Shown: positions 13,101-24,736, counted from the stretch's first letter. The stretch: 64,000 nt of DNA from Nectonema munidae (GCA_030549495.1 JAUIRK010000919.1:865001-929000); one strand, 5' to 3'. Notes: a model not told the origin generated them from the sequence alone. Numbers and translations: made by a program.

Positions 13101-13340
13101 CTTTACTAGATTTAGATTCGCATGTGTTGCAGTTTGTATAAACCAGATTTAAGGTATTATTGTTGTTGTTGTGGTTTAAATTTGTGTTGTTGTTTGAATT
13201 GGTTTTGGTGTTTTCGAAGAAAGAAGAAGATTCCAAAAGTTTTTCCGATTGAGATGAATTTGTTTTTGAATTTGTTTTTGCGCGTTCTCTCGCATTCTTT
13301 AGGAGTTCGTAAACCGGATCAATTTCAGCACTATCAGTTT
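13101..13340 (-). CDS. Stac: Stac-like gene, exon with DPVYE motif and Asn-rich linker
   Basis: The last exon of the Stac-like gene that I can see. The acceptor is ...GTATAG/AAACTG and the donor is AAAG/GTAAAT, 240 bases with phase 1 on both sides. It reads TDSAEIDPVYELLKNARERA, then a Ser/Thr-rich stretch and a run of asparagines (NSNNNTNLNHNNNNN), ending CESKSSKG. DPVYE followed by a short helix is, from memory, a hallmark of vertebrate STAC1-3 between the C1 and SH3 domains (KVDPVYEALR in human). The asparagine linker looks arthropod-specific. The two SH3 domains expected next are not in the window, so the gene continues toward lower coordinates. Confidence 0.75.
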
Positions 13341-14065
13341 CTATACTCCAAAAAATAACATCACCTCAGAATATTATTAGCATAAAAGTTCAAAGTGTAA
13401 AGGAGAAATCAAAGTGTCAAAATCTATCAATAAACATTCCGATAAAAGTGAATATTAAAGCAAAATTTAATATTTTTCTAACAGTTTTATAATTTTGCAA
13501 AGAAAAACACAATTCTACTTACAATTTACAAAATGAGTAATAATAATTTACAAAAAATTATACCAGCAATGTATCTAGTAGTTAATTAGCTTAACATTTT
13601 AAGTCAATTAAATCTAACCCATATGAGCCATATTACTATAATCTTGTGTTGGGGCATTTAAGTGAAAAAGATTACCTTATTGAATTTAAAATGAAGTGCT
13701 TAAAACAAATCAAGATTGGCAAGTTATTTACAAAGGAATATCAGATATCAAAAGATATTGGGCAATGTATATATAATAGGGGTGGGTGCCTTGACAAATG
13801 ATTACCATGGGAGAAAGTGAAACTTTAGTTTGACTCTGTTATTTAAAATCTCTTTTTAAGACCTTGATATACACACACACACATATATATACATTGAAAG
13901 GAATTTATATGGAACAATATTTTGAGTATGTTAGTAAAAGCGATTACACATAGAAAGTAACATAAAGAGAAACATGATAGGCGTTAGTTAGTATAGCTGG
14001 AAAGCTTTGGTTAGTGTGAAAGACAGTGCACACATGATATGGAGAGGCGAGGCAAACTCACGTAC

Positions 14066-14140
14066 CTCGAAAAGATGTTTCTGTGGATGACCTTTCGAGA
14101 GCAACGTACTTCTTGAATTTCTTATACATATCCGAGTTAA
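14066..14140 (-). CDS. Stac: Stac-like gene, 75-bp exon
   Basis: The acceptor is CTTTTTAAG/TTAACTCG and the donor is CGAG/GTACGTGAG, close to consensus. The exon is 75 bases with phase 1 at both ends, so including or skipping it keeps frame between its neighbours. It encodes NSDMYKKFKKYVALERSSTE plus TSFR, basic and Ser/Thr-rich. The join to the previous exon gives Ile and to the next Glu, with no stop. A symmetrical 25-codon cassette between the C1 and DPVYE regions is a natural candidate for alternative splicing. I inferred it from borders and phase, not from recognised homology. Confidence 0.6.
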
Positions 14141-14191
14141 CTTAAAAAGTATAAAGGCAGATTTAGTGTTCATTATCAAAAGAGAAGTCTG

Positions 14192-14250
14192 CTATCGGCG
14201 TTCATCAAATTTTGATATGCCCGTGGTCTTGAGAGAGGACCAACTCCCTC
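14192..14250 (-). CDS. Candidate alternative terminal exon of the Stac-like gene
   Basis: A good acceptor (CCCTACCCTCAG/GAGGGAG) opens a short, unusually GC-rich segment. Spliced in phase 1 from the exon at 15007-15121 it would read GSWSSLKTTGISKFDERR and stop. That would give a C1-only isoform without SH3 domains. There is no family match. The support is only composition, the acceptor and the phase. Confidence 0.2.
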
Positions 14251-15006
14251 CTGAGGGTAGGGATGGTAGGACTTTCCAAAGCAATATTTGCAAACGGGAT
14301 GGATAAGGTGTTTCAGGGAGTAAAAATTTTAGGGCCAATAGAGAGAAAAAGAAGAAACGAAAGACAAAATGTCCCTTATCCATGAGATAAATAGGAGGAT
14401 TAACATTATCATTCTCCACATATAAATGAATATATATATAGATAGATTTTTACAAGAGATGAGCTTCATGAAGTGAAGTAATTGTAGACTACTCATAGAA
14501 AGGACCAATAAATGTACTTAGGTCAAGAAGAGGGAGAAAACATTTGGTCTAATATAAATTCTTCGGGGTAAAAATTTACACCCCTGTACAAGAATTAGAC
14601 ACAACGTTCAAATAATTGATATAGCAGTTAGGAAAGAAGAAATGTTTTTCAAAAAATTGTATGCGTATATTTTAAATGGGTCTTTATTTTTAATAAAATC
14701 AAATTCCTTCAAATTGATTGAAAAGATTCCTATTTCTAATTTTTGCAAAAAAATTTATTATTTTTTTATTAGCTACAACTAATTAAAATTAAGTATACCC
14801 AACGAATGCACTAATGATTTGACAACTAATATTACGACTAGTTAACAAACTAGTCGTAATGTAAGCAAGGTAAAGTTAAATGTTGAGATGTGGACAAAAG
14901 ACTTATTCAAACGAAATGCGATAAAATACGGAGAAAGAGTGAGATGATCATAAGACGAAGAAGGAGAGAGGGAAACTCGCAGAAAGTGAATAAAGAGAAT
15001 TCTTAC

Positions 15007-15121
15007 TTTTGTCATTCTTTTCTTTTAAATGGACGGTGGGTAAGTTGGAGCAACTCTTAGAACCCTTTAAACTTTGGCTCTGAGGGACTAGGGCCACCGT
15101 CTTCCTTAGACTAATGTGATC
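15007..15121 (-). CDS. Stac: Stac-like gene, exon after the C1 domain
   Basis: 115 bases, acceptor TCATGACGCTCAAG/GATCAC, donor ACAAAA/GTAAGA. It enters in phase 0, exactly as the C1 exon at 47533 leaves, and exits in phase 1. It encodes DHISLRKTVALVPQSQ then SLKGSKSCSNLPTVHLKEKN and DK. The basic Ser-rich SKSxSN phrase recalls the RSKSADN region of vertebrate STACs, although there it precedes C1. Upstream lies a 32.4-kb intron (15122-47532) holding most of the transposons of the window. The exon assignment rests on borders, phase agreement and gene order. Confidence 0.65.
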
Positions 15122-16007
15122 CTTGAGCGTCATGAAAATAAATCATTTAACACGAATAAAAGCGAGACTGTTTTCGAAAGCTGCAGTCGCGAAAAACGTA
15201 ATATAATGATGACGAATAAATCGTTGACACACCATAAAACAGATGTAAAAGAATTGATTAGTATCGGAATTTATTGTTCAGGGAAGAAAATCAAGATTTG
15301 TATTCTCATTTGCTCGCTTTCAACACACATGATGAATGCTCTGATTGATAATTTAAACTCCGCCATATGGTAATGAATGTGAAAATATTGATAAAATGTA
15401 TGGTCTAATTCTGGGTTAATTATATACACTCACAATTCTCGTTCGCTTAGAATAAGAATATGAGAATGCTTCGTTGATTCATCCAAAATTTGTCCAATGA
15501 CTCTTTTACTTTTTCTTCATCACCAAGTCTATGAAACCTCTAAAAAAGGTATAAAACTCGGATTCACTAGAAGCATCTGTTTGCTAGAATTATTTGTGAA
15601 TCTGAAAACCGATTTCGGTGTAGAAGTTAACTAAGTGGAACAAAAATAATGAATTAAAGTTTGGCCGATATCAGAAAGGAAGGGGATAATACAGTAACTA
15701 TTTTGGTTGCGAAAATCTTTAGAATAAATGATATAGACAAAACATCTAGTGATAATAAGTCTGCCATTTAACTTGAAAGATAGACAATGCAAATTATTTT
15801 ATGTTGATTTATAGACAATCGGATCAAATAGTTTTAAACTCTTGAACAAAAGAAAAAGTGGATGATCTTGCATTTCTAAAGAATTCAAAAAGTAAATAGT
15901 TAAAACTATGTCATGTGGAATTATGAAAGAAAAATAATTGAATTCAATAAAATAGATTAAAAAATAGTGAAACCTTTTAACATTGATCAACAATTTTATA
16001 TTTTTAG

Positions 16008-16151
16008 AAGAGAAAAAACAGCTCCGTATATTTTCATGATGCACATCATGAAATTTTTACTCTAGATAAACTGGTTGACCCTAGCTCGGATGAAGACCAG
16101 GCTTTCATGGGCAAATGGAAGACCAGGAGAACAGGGCTTATAATACTTTAG
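16008..16151 (+). CDS. Candidate small exon, unrecognised
   Basis: On the plus strand, inside the large minus-strand intron, an acceptor-like TATATTTTTAG is followed by a 47-codon open stretch ending in TAG. It begins KRKNSSVYFHDAHHEIF and contains DKLVDPSSDEDQAFMGKWK. Codon use is much less AT-rich than the surroundings, which suggests past selection. I do not recognise the protein. It may be the last exon of an unseen gene or a transposon shred. Confidence 0.25.
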   Translation, partial: KRKNSSVYFHDAHHEIFTLDKLVDPSSDEDQAFMGKWKTRRTGLIIL

Positions 16152-17366
16152 TTTTATAATTCTCAAATTATAAATTGTGTAAAATATTTTCCCAGTTCTA
16201 TTTAAAATTTTAATATATTTTTGAATTAACCCACTCAAAACAAAACTTCTGCGCAAATCATGATGGTACTGCACACAAAACAAATCTTTCCGTTAATTTT
16301 TATTATTTCTGAAACATGATTAATTAACATATGTGTTTCAAGATAAATTCAAAACTTTGAATAAAAGCATAAAACTTACATCACAAAAGACGACCAGTTC
16401 AAAATTAGCAACAGATTAAAAAATGACATTGTAGTGAAAGAAAAGCAAATGAAATGTAGGCAAAGATTTTCAAACAAAAGATCTATATACATTCTCCTAA
16501 TTTAAAAAATATTATTTGTTAGTCAAGATGCACGAACCAACACAAAAACACAAAAAGTTAAATTTTGTCAAAAAAATTTACTCTCTGTTGAGTTATCTCG
16601 AAATTTCTTTTTCTCTCTCTCTCATTTTTTATTGTTGCCATAAAGTAAGCATACATTATAATGTGCGAATACAATTTTATGAAAATAGGAAAACGCTAAG
16701 TTGTAAACGGGTTTTAATTTCAGGCTAATTAACATGAAGATGAAGATCAATTCAAAGTTTCAATAAAAGCCTCATTATATTTTAACGTGCAGAAAATAGC
16801 ACGGGCTGAGATACACGAGTACATTATATATTGTTCTATAAACGTAAGTAATTCTTCTCAAGCACACCCTGTTCACAGGAAAAGGGTAACAACGCTAAAA
16901 ATTAGTTCTAAAGAAGTTTTAAACTTACAGGCGTAGGTAGATGTGTTTTAAATCACACCTTAGCCACTTGTATTTTCTCCAAAACCGAAAATTGTTTAGA
17001 GCAAAAGGCGACCATCACTGTATCCAAAAAATGGTAAAATTAATGTTTTTCTAATTTGTATTCATAACGAATGTTTATGTGCACTTTTTTAAAGGAGATG
17101 CTTTGTTATTCCTTCATTAATTTTTCTGGTTTAGACATTTTGTTCCAACAAGTGTAATGTCAAAAATTTTTGGTGACTTCTCATTTTCGTCCTTTTGAAG
17201 ACTCATTTCTTTCAAATCTGTTTGAAAAAATGCCGTTCAAAGTTTGGTATTTTAATAAGTTCAAAATACGGCGTTTTATTCTAATTTAGCTTTAATTTCT
17301 GTTAATTCATCTTGAAACTCAGCTTGTAAAGTACTTTCAAAAGAGAAAAGTTGTGTACAGCAGTGG

Positions 17367-17770
17367 AATATATATTTCAATCAAAAACAAAATGCGTATT
17401 CAACAAAAGGGTTTGTAACTTTCAGCTTACACCGTTTCAAATTCTTTAAACAATAATTTTAAATAGATTTTTTTATATAAAATATAATACTTGATATTGG
17501 AAATCTTGCAGCGGTTTGCATAAACCTTTAGATTTCACACTTCATTTCTTTTGAATACATATATTTTTATCAAAATTCAGTATAAAATTATCTTATATCT
17601 CTGTTCATTCTTATTAATATTTTCATTTTATTTAAATAAACTTACTTACTTACTTACTTACTTATTAAATCTTTTTTTTTCTAGATTTTTTATTAATATC
17701 TTTGTTGTAATTAAAAAAGTTTTATTTGATAGTTTTTTATAAAATTATCATAGAAACATGAAAAATAGTA
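17367..17770 (+). repeat. Dispersed repeat R1, copy interrupted by a LINE tail
   Basis: The outer parts (17367-17476 and 17665-17770) match 12405-12607. The middle 188 bases are a foreign insertion. Comparing the two copies gives the insertion point directly: TTTTTTTAT/TAAATC in the uninterrupted copy. Confidence 0.75.
17477..17664 (+). mobile_element. 5'-truncated LINE 3' end with (ACTT)n tail
   Basis: Nearly identical to 23955-24135, the 3' end of the LINE at 22.4-24.1 kb, starting ATAAAATATAATACTTGAT and ending in repeated ACTT units. Extreme 5' truncation and a microsatellite tail are typical of target-primed insertion of CR1/L2/Jockey-like LINEs. Only 3' UTR is present. Confidence 0.8.
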
Positions 17771-18570
17771 GATGAGTTTTTATCTGATGTTGAAAAGAAT
17801 TCAAAAATATTTGGTTATGAAATCCTCATTGAACCATAAGTTCAACTATATTGAGTGATGACATTTCTGTTGATGAAGATGATGCAGAATTCATAGATAA
17901 CTTGAATATCGGCAAATTGCTTGGAGACGCAACTATTGAGTGCACTGATGAGATTAAGATTAATGAAAATAGAGAAAGGTGGACAAGAGGAAATGGTATT
18001 TTCAATCCAAGCTTCCCTCATTTTCCATAATGTTAGGTACAGAAGAAACATGAACCCTCATGAATTATTTGAATTGTTTATCGATGAAAAATTATAGCTT
18101 GTATTCATGGAAAAAAGAGTGTTTAGCATTTAAACACATTTTGATATGTTTAAAACTTTTTGCGTATTAAAAAGTGTTCAAAATCGAAACACTACATCAA
18201 AATATGCGTTCACTCTGTTTGATGTTTAGAAAGTAAACTATAGGCACATTTTGATTGTTTAGGTTTTTTGTATGATATAAAAAAGTGTTTAAAATCTAAA
18301 CACATTAGTTAACGCAACAGTCATCTTGCTCTTGCTTGCTTTCTTCTTTCACGTTGTGTGAAAACATCATTCAAGTTAAATTGACTTTTTCTATCATAAA
18401 ATAAATAACTTCCCATGAATATATGTTTTTTCTTAAGAAAAACAATGTTATCACTTTTTTGAAAAAAATGATTAAATTTCTCTACATTATGATTTGGAAA
18501 AATGGGTTGGCAGTGAAATAAAGTTGAATAGAAGAGGCGTTGGTAAGAAAAAGTTTGGAAATCACTGTCC
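17771..18570. other. No gene recognised
   Basis: Around 18110-18310 there are repeated GTTTAAA and AAACAC motifs in both orientations (TTTAAACACATTTTGAT twice). This suggests a degraded inverted-repeat element, but its ends are not clear. Confidence 0.3.
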
Positions 18571-18640
18571 AGGGACGTAGCTAGAGGGGTGGAGGCGGAA
18601 AGGAAGATCCGCTTCAGGCGGCATTTTTTGGAATTTAAAA
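18571..18640 (+). repeat. Solo end of the 1036-1790 MITE family
   Basis: CAGGGACGTAGCTAGAGGGG followed by a GCGGCATTTTTTGG block resembles the inverted right end of the hAT MITE at 1036-1790 (CAGAGGCGTAGCTAG, then GCGGCATTTTG). The partner end is not visible. Confidence 0.4.
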
Positions 18641-18978
18641 CCTATTCATAATTTAACTTTAGTTCTATTTTCATTTAATTTTGGTTTAATATAAAATAGT
18701 TGCATTGAAGAATTTCATTGCCTGGAATAACTAGAATTATCATCATTGAGAACCCATTAACTACTACTAGCGCACCCTTAGAACGTGTCCACAAAGTAAT
18801 GCTCATTTATTTAAAAAAAATGGAGTAAAAATTAATGGAGTAAACTTACTTGAAACAAAAATAAACTATTTTTGTATTCTGATCATTTACAAATGATTTA
18901 TTCATTTTACGTTCGATTTTTGAGATGTTTAAAATATAGAAAAAAAACAAAAAATATTCATAATTACATAGTTAACGT

Positions 18979-21543
18979 CAGTGGCGGATCAAAAGGGGGG
19001 AGGGGGGCCATGGGCCTAGCCCACCCCTCCCCCTTTATGAAAAATGGCTTCGAAAATTACCCTTACTAATTTTGCTTTTTCTTAAAACACCAATACTTGT
19101 TGGAAGTTGATTACGTTTATATCAACGATATGACAAGTCGAAATATTATGCTGTCTAAAGACCCAATTTGAGTAGTGAAAATGTTGATAATATATTATTA
19201 TCAATAATATCACACAGTGATTCACCAATAGTCTTTCAACTGGCGAATTGGACAATGAGGCTTTTCAAAATTAACAGGTCAAAACAGATACCTATATGAG
19301 CACAACAAGGCATTTTATCACGGATCAGCAAAAGTTGCTGCTCATGATTTTCGAATACGACTGCCCCCCCCCCCCCCCAACTTTCAGTTGAGAGTCAGGT
19401 AAATTTTACTCTATTGAAAATGAAAGAAGAAAAACGAAACATTATTAAAAGCATAAGCGAAGTTGTTCTTTTATGTTGTAGAATGGGTTTGCCATTTCGA
19501 GGACATCGAGATGACGGCCACTTGAATCAATGAAATAATACCAAATCAAGGTTGTTTTCGCTCGATGATAAAGCTTTATTTCCTATCTAACTCGAGTTTG
19601 TCCAATCATCTCTCAAAATCAGCTTTGAATGTCTCCTACCTGTCCAAAACTACACAAAATAAAATTATAGCTTCAAAAAGCAAAGTTTTATTCTGTTATT
19701 GCCGATGAGACAACATATTTTTCTCATAAAACGTAGCTTCCAGTTAGCGTAAGATATGTGAGAGATCATTCTATAGTGGAACGTTTCTTAGAGTTTGTGA
19801 ACCCAGAGTCATTATGTGGAATAGATCTCGCAAATGAAATTTTGAATGTGCTAAAACGGACTGGTTTGGTTACCGAATACTTAGTTGGGCAAGGTTATGA
19901 TGGCGCAGCAGCGATGAGTGGAGCTTTTAATGGGGTACAAGCAGAGGTACGGCGTCTTTGTGGAAACCAAGCAATATATGTACACTGTGCAGCTCATTCT
20001 TTGAACCTGACTTTAGTTAAAGCTAGTGAAGTTTCAGAGATTCGAAACACCTTTGGTAGTGTTGGCAGTTAGCAAAATTTTTCAATTCGAGTGCTGTTAG
20101 AAGTAGAAAATTAGAAGAAGCTGTAATGCATCAACAAGACATCTAAATACAGGCTCAAAATTCCATGTCAAACTCGTTGGGTGGAGAAACACGAGGCTAT
20201 TCAGACAGCATACTTTTTGTATTCTGTAGTGATTGATGTACTTCATGACATAAGCAGGGATAAATCTTCTTCCTCTTCAGAGCCTAATTGCGTAGTCAAC
20301 TCTCTAACTAAAGCTGAGTTTGTTGTTGGGCTGGTTTCGATGAATGATGTAATGACTCTAAACAAAAAGTTAGCTCTTTTTTACAATCTAGTTCGAATGA
20401 TATTTTCTCTGCTATGAAACAAGTCTTAAAACAGCAGCTCGAAGAATGGAGAAACAACGAAACTCAGTTTGAGAAATTTTTTGAAAAAGCTCAAAAATTG
20501 TATGGGGAAGAGCCTTTGAGTATTCTAAGGATAGAGAAAGACAAAAAGGACTAATATTCCAGCTGCCTCTCCAATGGAGTTTTACCGCCGTTCCATTTTT
20601 ATGCCTTTCTGTGGATGGTATTATTTCGAAAATCGTTGATCGATTTGAAAAACACAACACAACTGTTAGTCTTCTTTGTGGTCTATTACCACAGTTTGCT
20701 AAAAAAATTAACTTTAATGATGTTAGAAAAGGATTTGTTATTTACTGAGGAATAGTGAATTGCAGCTCGGAAGAACTATAATTGGAGTTCCAAACTTGGC
20801 AACTTTTTTGCAAGTCAACTCCTGATATTTCACATGATTCAATTACAGCTTTGAAAATATGTGAAGAAGCATTTTATCCAAACATCTACAAACGTTTAAC
20901 CATTTACGCCACCTTACGAGTGTCCTCATCAAGCGCTGAGCGCACTTTCTAAGTATACTTAAAATTTTGAAACGTTATCTTCGTTCTAATACAGAAGATA
21001 ACATTAGCTTATATTCATCGAGACATAAGTTGTGCTGATATCGTGAGGGAAAACCTTAAGCTTTTTTCACTCCAACAAAGAAAAATTCAAGTGTAAATCC
21101 TTCTATTTCACCTCAATCAAATGTTTTGAAAGATTTAAATTTCCTTATTTACTACCTTTTGCACATTCTTTTTCCGTTTTTTGTTATTTTTTATTCATTA
21201 TTTAATTTTATTCTTCATTATTTTGTGAAAAGAAAAAGAAGATTCATTTTATGAAGGAGAGAAAGCACGCTTAAATGACAAATGCAATTTCATATACATA
21301 ATTCCATTAATAAACAAGTATTATATCTTCATAAATTCAAAATCAGGGCATATTATAAAGTATAAATCGAATATAAAATAAAAATATAAAGCAAAATCAG
21401 GTTAAAAATATGAAAACATAGGTAATTAGTGATTCTAAAAGATATAATACAGCTGTCGTATTCTCTGAAGACTTTAAGCAAAATTGCAAAAATTTGAATA
21501 GATTTCGCCCCCTCCCCATGAGAAATTTCTGGATCCGCCACTC
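18979..21543 (+). mobile_element. hAT element with DUF4371/ZMYM1-like transposase
   Basis: It opens with CAGTGGCGGATC and closes with GGATCCGCCACT. The flanks are GTTAACGT (18971-18978) and GTTTACGT (21544-21551), a 7/8 match and the 8-bp size expected for hAT. Poly-C/G-rich blocks lie near both ends. The body carries remnants of a transposase of the ZMYM1/DUF4371 class on the plus strand. Total length is 2565 bases. It sits in the large Stac-like intron on the opposite strand. A deleted relative lies at 22190-22428 in inverse orientation. Confidence 0.85.
19480..21100 (+). pseudogene. hAT transposase, DUF4371/ZMYM1-like, decayed
   Basis: Pieces in order: LPFRGHRDDGHLN near 19490 (the family's RGHRDD block); an open stretch 19758-20072 starting MRDHSIVERFLEFVNPESL with EYLVGQGYDGAAAMSG, the G-x-x-x-D-G-A-x-x-M motif around a catalytic aspartate, and VHCAAHSLNL (the conserved C-x-x-H); then TRWVEKHEAIQTAYF near 20170-20230; finally a C-terminal hAT dimerisation block near 20900-21040 with SSSAERTF and YLRSNTEDN. 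Several stops and frame shifts separate these parts, so the protein is not made. The usual family length (about 700 residues) fits the space. No introns are apparent. Confidence 0.8.
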
Positions 21544-22189
21544 GTTTACGTTAATTACTTGCACACTTATACTGTGCTGGACTAGTATCAAATGCCTACT
21601 TGATAGTTATCACTTATGTATATAAAAATTTTATCTTAAATATAAAATAATATCATTGTCAGCTGTGCACATGCAAAAATCTATTTTCTGTTTATTAATT
21701 TTTTGACGTTTACGTGTACTTTTTCTCTAATAATAATGTATTATATATAAATTTTCACTTGTAATAGTTATAATCTGTAATTATAATTTGTAATAATATT
21801 ATAATTTGTAATAATAAAGATTTCGTAACATTATAGGTTTATTATATAACATTTGGAATTTTATTATTGCGCACTTTGATAGTCTTTTATATTTTTCCAT
21901 TTTATCGTTTTTACGCAAAAAATGTTTAAAGTATTTTTGAGTTGGATTACACTTCTTTTAATATTTTTCATTGTATAAATTAAGATTATTTCAATAACTT
22001 TGGAATTTTTTACCATCGGCATATTTTACTAGCCCACACTAGAAGTGTACATTGTTTTTTGTAAAACATTAAACTTAAAATCTTGTAAAAATAGTAAATT
22101 TTAACACTAAGACTTTTTGTTAACTAAAATAACAGAAAAATTATTCTATATAATTAAAAATATTTATTTGTAGGTAATGGGTTATGTTA
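21544..22189. other. No gene recognised
   Basis: AT-rich spacer between the hAT element and its deleted relative. It contains only short repeats of AATAATTATAATTTG type near 21770-21815. Confidence 0.4.
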
Positions 22190-22428
22190 TTTTTTGCAAT
22201 TTTGATAAAAGTCTTCAGAGAATACGACAGCTGTATTATGTGATTTAGAATCACTAATTACTTTTGTTTTCATATTTTTAACATTATTTTTCCATGAATA
22301 AATTGCAAAAATTTATTTTTTATACATGTAAGGTACATTAGTAAGGGTAATTTTCGAAACCATTTTTTATAGGGGTGGGGGGGGGGGGGGGCTAGGCCCA
22401 TAAGGCATCCCCCTTGGATCCGCCACTG
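22190..22428 (-). mobile_element. Internally deleted, inverted copy of the 18979 hAT family
   Basis: Read on the minus strand from 22428 it starts CAGTGGCGGATCC, then shows the same G tract and CGAAAATTACCCTTACTAAT as the left end of the 18979 element. After a large internal deletion it continues with GTAATTAGTGATTCTAAA and ACAGCTGTCGTATTCTCTGA from the right end. It breaks off before the final 50 bases or so. A MITE-like derivative. Confidence 0.75.
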
Positions 22429-22434
22429 GTTGAA

Positions 22435-24135
22435 GGTATCAATTCTAGTTTATCTCCTGTTTCATTAACTGAAACATGTGATGACCTCCATTTACTTATT
22501 CATTCATTTATTTACTCTCGGCTATATCCTGATCAAAAAATAACACCTAAAATGACTCACTTACCTGATCAAATCAATAATTTTGGCCCGGCCAAAATCA
22601 TTGGTGTATTCGATTAGAGGCAAAACACAACATAATTTAGAATAAAAAATGGAAAAATTTCAAGCTAATTGAAAAATCAATAGCTGATTATCATCAAATA
22701 TGGATGTGCTTCAATCACTCATACTTTTTTGATGAGCCATCGCAATCATATTTATATGAAGAGAATTTCACTTCTCAGTATGTAGGTATAAACATTAGAG
22801 ATTTAGATGCTGAATTGACGAACTACTATCTAATCTTTTCAAATGAACTCCCGGATACTTTATTCCAAACTCAATTTGTTTCTTTGATGAACCATCTCTA
22901 ATTTTCTTCACATCATATCTTGAAAAAAGGAAACAATTTGTTCAATATGGGAACTCTACTTCATACACTTGTTGCTTAGAAAGAGGAGTTCCTCAAGGAT
23001 CCATTATTGGTCCCTTGCTCTTTATCATATACATGAACGAAATATTTGATTCTACTACATTTTTTGACTACCTACTATATGCAGATGATATCACACTGAT
23101 ATTTCCTTATTCATCAACAAACAAAGAATCCTTCTCCTTTAACTATTTGAAAGTCGAGGAATGGCGTAATGCCAATTTCCTTACTATAAACCAAAATAAA
23201 ACGAAAGCAATGATAATCTCTAAAAAGTTTACTGTTGATTCATCCTTATTCCTTAATGAAAGCTTTGAAGTTGTAAAAGAAGTCAATCTTCTTGGCCTTG
23301 TTATAGATAATAAGCTCAGCTTCCATAATCACATTAATTACCTATCTATGAAATTAAGCAAAGTTATTGGCATCATAAAATACACAAGAAATTCTTCTCA
23401 TCAAAGGTTCCACTTCTTCTCTTGAAATCTCTTTTTATACCTCACCTCACATACAGCTTGGTCAATTTTGGTCATTGCAGTCTAACTCCTTTGGAGACTC
23501 TTTACAAAAAATCAATTAGACTGGTTACAGCAGCAAATGTTAACGCACACACCAATCCAATTTTTTTTACAACTCAATCTTCTCAAAATTGAAGAACTTT
23601 ACAAGCAGAAACTGGGTATCTTTCTTCTTTCCAATCTTGAATCTCCACATGGTCTTTTCCAACAGTTGATTACCTACTCCTTCAATTCTACTTACTCCTT
23701 CCGAAATAGTCTGATTCTTAACAAGCGCAAGTTCAGACTCAGTTCTTCTCAACTATCAATAAGGTTAAAAGTTGTCTCTTTTTATGAGACCCACAAATGG
23801 TTGTTAGGGGAAAGCGGAAGTTCTGTTCCGAAGTTTAAAACTATCTTAAAACTATGGTATCTTTCCAAGTACTCTGAAATTCCTGGGTGTAACCTTAAAG
23901 GTTGCTTTGTTTGCTCACGTCCAAGATAATCTTTTCTGGTGTGTTTTTTTTCAAATATATAAAATATAATACTTGATGTTGGAAATCTTGCAGCGGTTTG
24001 CATAAACCTTTAGATTTCACACTTCATTTCTTTTGAATACATATATTTTCATCAAAATTCAGTATAAAATTACCTTATATCACTGTTCATTCTTATTAAT
24101 ATTTTCATTTTATTTAAATAAACTTACTTACTTAT
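22435..24135 (+). mobile_element. LINE, Jockey/CR1-like, 5'-truncated
   Basis: Plus-strand non-LTR retrotransposon copy. Reverse transcriptase motifs run from about 22920. A C-terminal region ends at 23929, and a 3' UTR of about 200 bases ends in ACTTACTTACTT at 24122-24135. The same 3' UTR is found as a solo insertion at 17477. The 5' part (endonuclease, ORF1) is missing. The left limit abuts the deleted hAT copy and is approximate. Confidence 0.75.
22915..23929 (+). pseudogene. LINE reverse transcriptase and C-terminus, decayed
   Basis: In order: a block near 22930-23000 reading YLEKRKQFVQYGNS and ERGVPQGSIIGPLLFIIYMN (RT motif with the VPQGS signature), YADDITL (the catalytic Y-A-D-D box) near 23080, then the RT thumb with LGLVIDNKLSFHNH. 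After a break near 23423 the C-terminal part continues to 23929, ending GCNLKGCFVCSRPR, a Cys-rich tail also seen in the copy at 32.8 kb. A further frame break falls in a run of T near 23565. The palm motif is intact, but the frame breaks and the missing 5' half make it non-functional. Confidence 0.75.
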
Positions 24136-24736
24136 CAAGAAAGGAATCCATTACTATTGCTCCAATTTTTTGCTAGTTTTAGGAAGTCTTGGAAAACACA
24201 GTGGAAATAAAAGAAATTTATTATATTAATGAAAGAATTTTGTTTTCATGTATTTCTTGCAACATTATCCTTTTTAAGGAACATTTAAATTCTTTTTGTA
24301 TTAAAAAAAGTACATCCAAATTTTACTTTTTTTTTATGAGTTATGCTATAAATGGCCTCAGTTTTCTACCAATATCAATTATTCACAATATGTAATGCTG
24401 ACAAATATTGATTTCTGTTTGAATTAAATACAAATACTAATTGCCGCTAAATTATTTAAAAATATATTTTCCACTTATTTAAACAAACGGTTATAACCGT
24501 ATCAATTATAGTGTAAAATCATTTTTTTACTTAAAAACTTTTATAAAAACTGGTATGTAATAAAAATTTGTCAAAATTGTTTATATTTCTTGATCTGAGA
24601 AAAAAAATCGAATGAAAAGAAGAAAAATTCAACAAGAGCAATCTCAGTGAAAACTGACCACGGTCATGATTACCAAATTAGAGAAGCTAAATTTAATTAT
24701 AGTTAAACTAAGAAATAGGAGATTTTTAAGGATAAA
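24136..24736. other. No gene recognised
   Basis: AT-rich spacer between the LINE tail and the intron-dense locus. Confidence 0.35.

Noticed and set aside
13122-13358. Plus-strand Cys-rich frame opposite the Asn-rich Stac exon
   Set aside because: It is the complement of the Asn codons; the minus strand has phase-consistent splice sites and the DPVYE motif.
17639-17664. Short-period repeat as a possible CRISPR or satellite
   Set aside because: It is the (ACTT)n tail of a LINE 3' end; there are no spacers.
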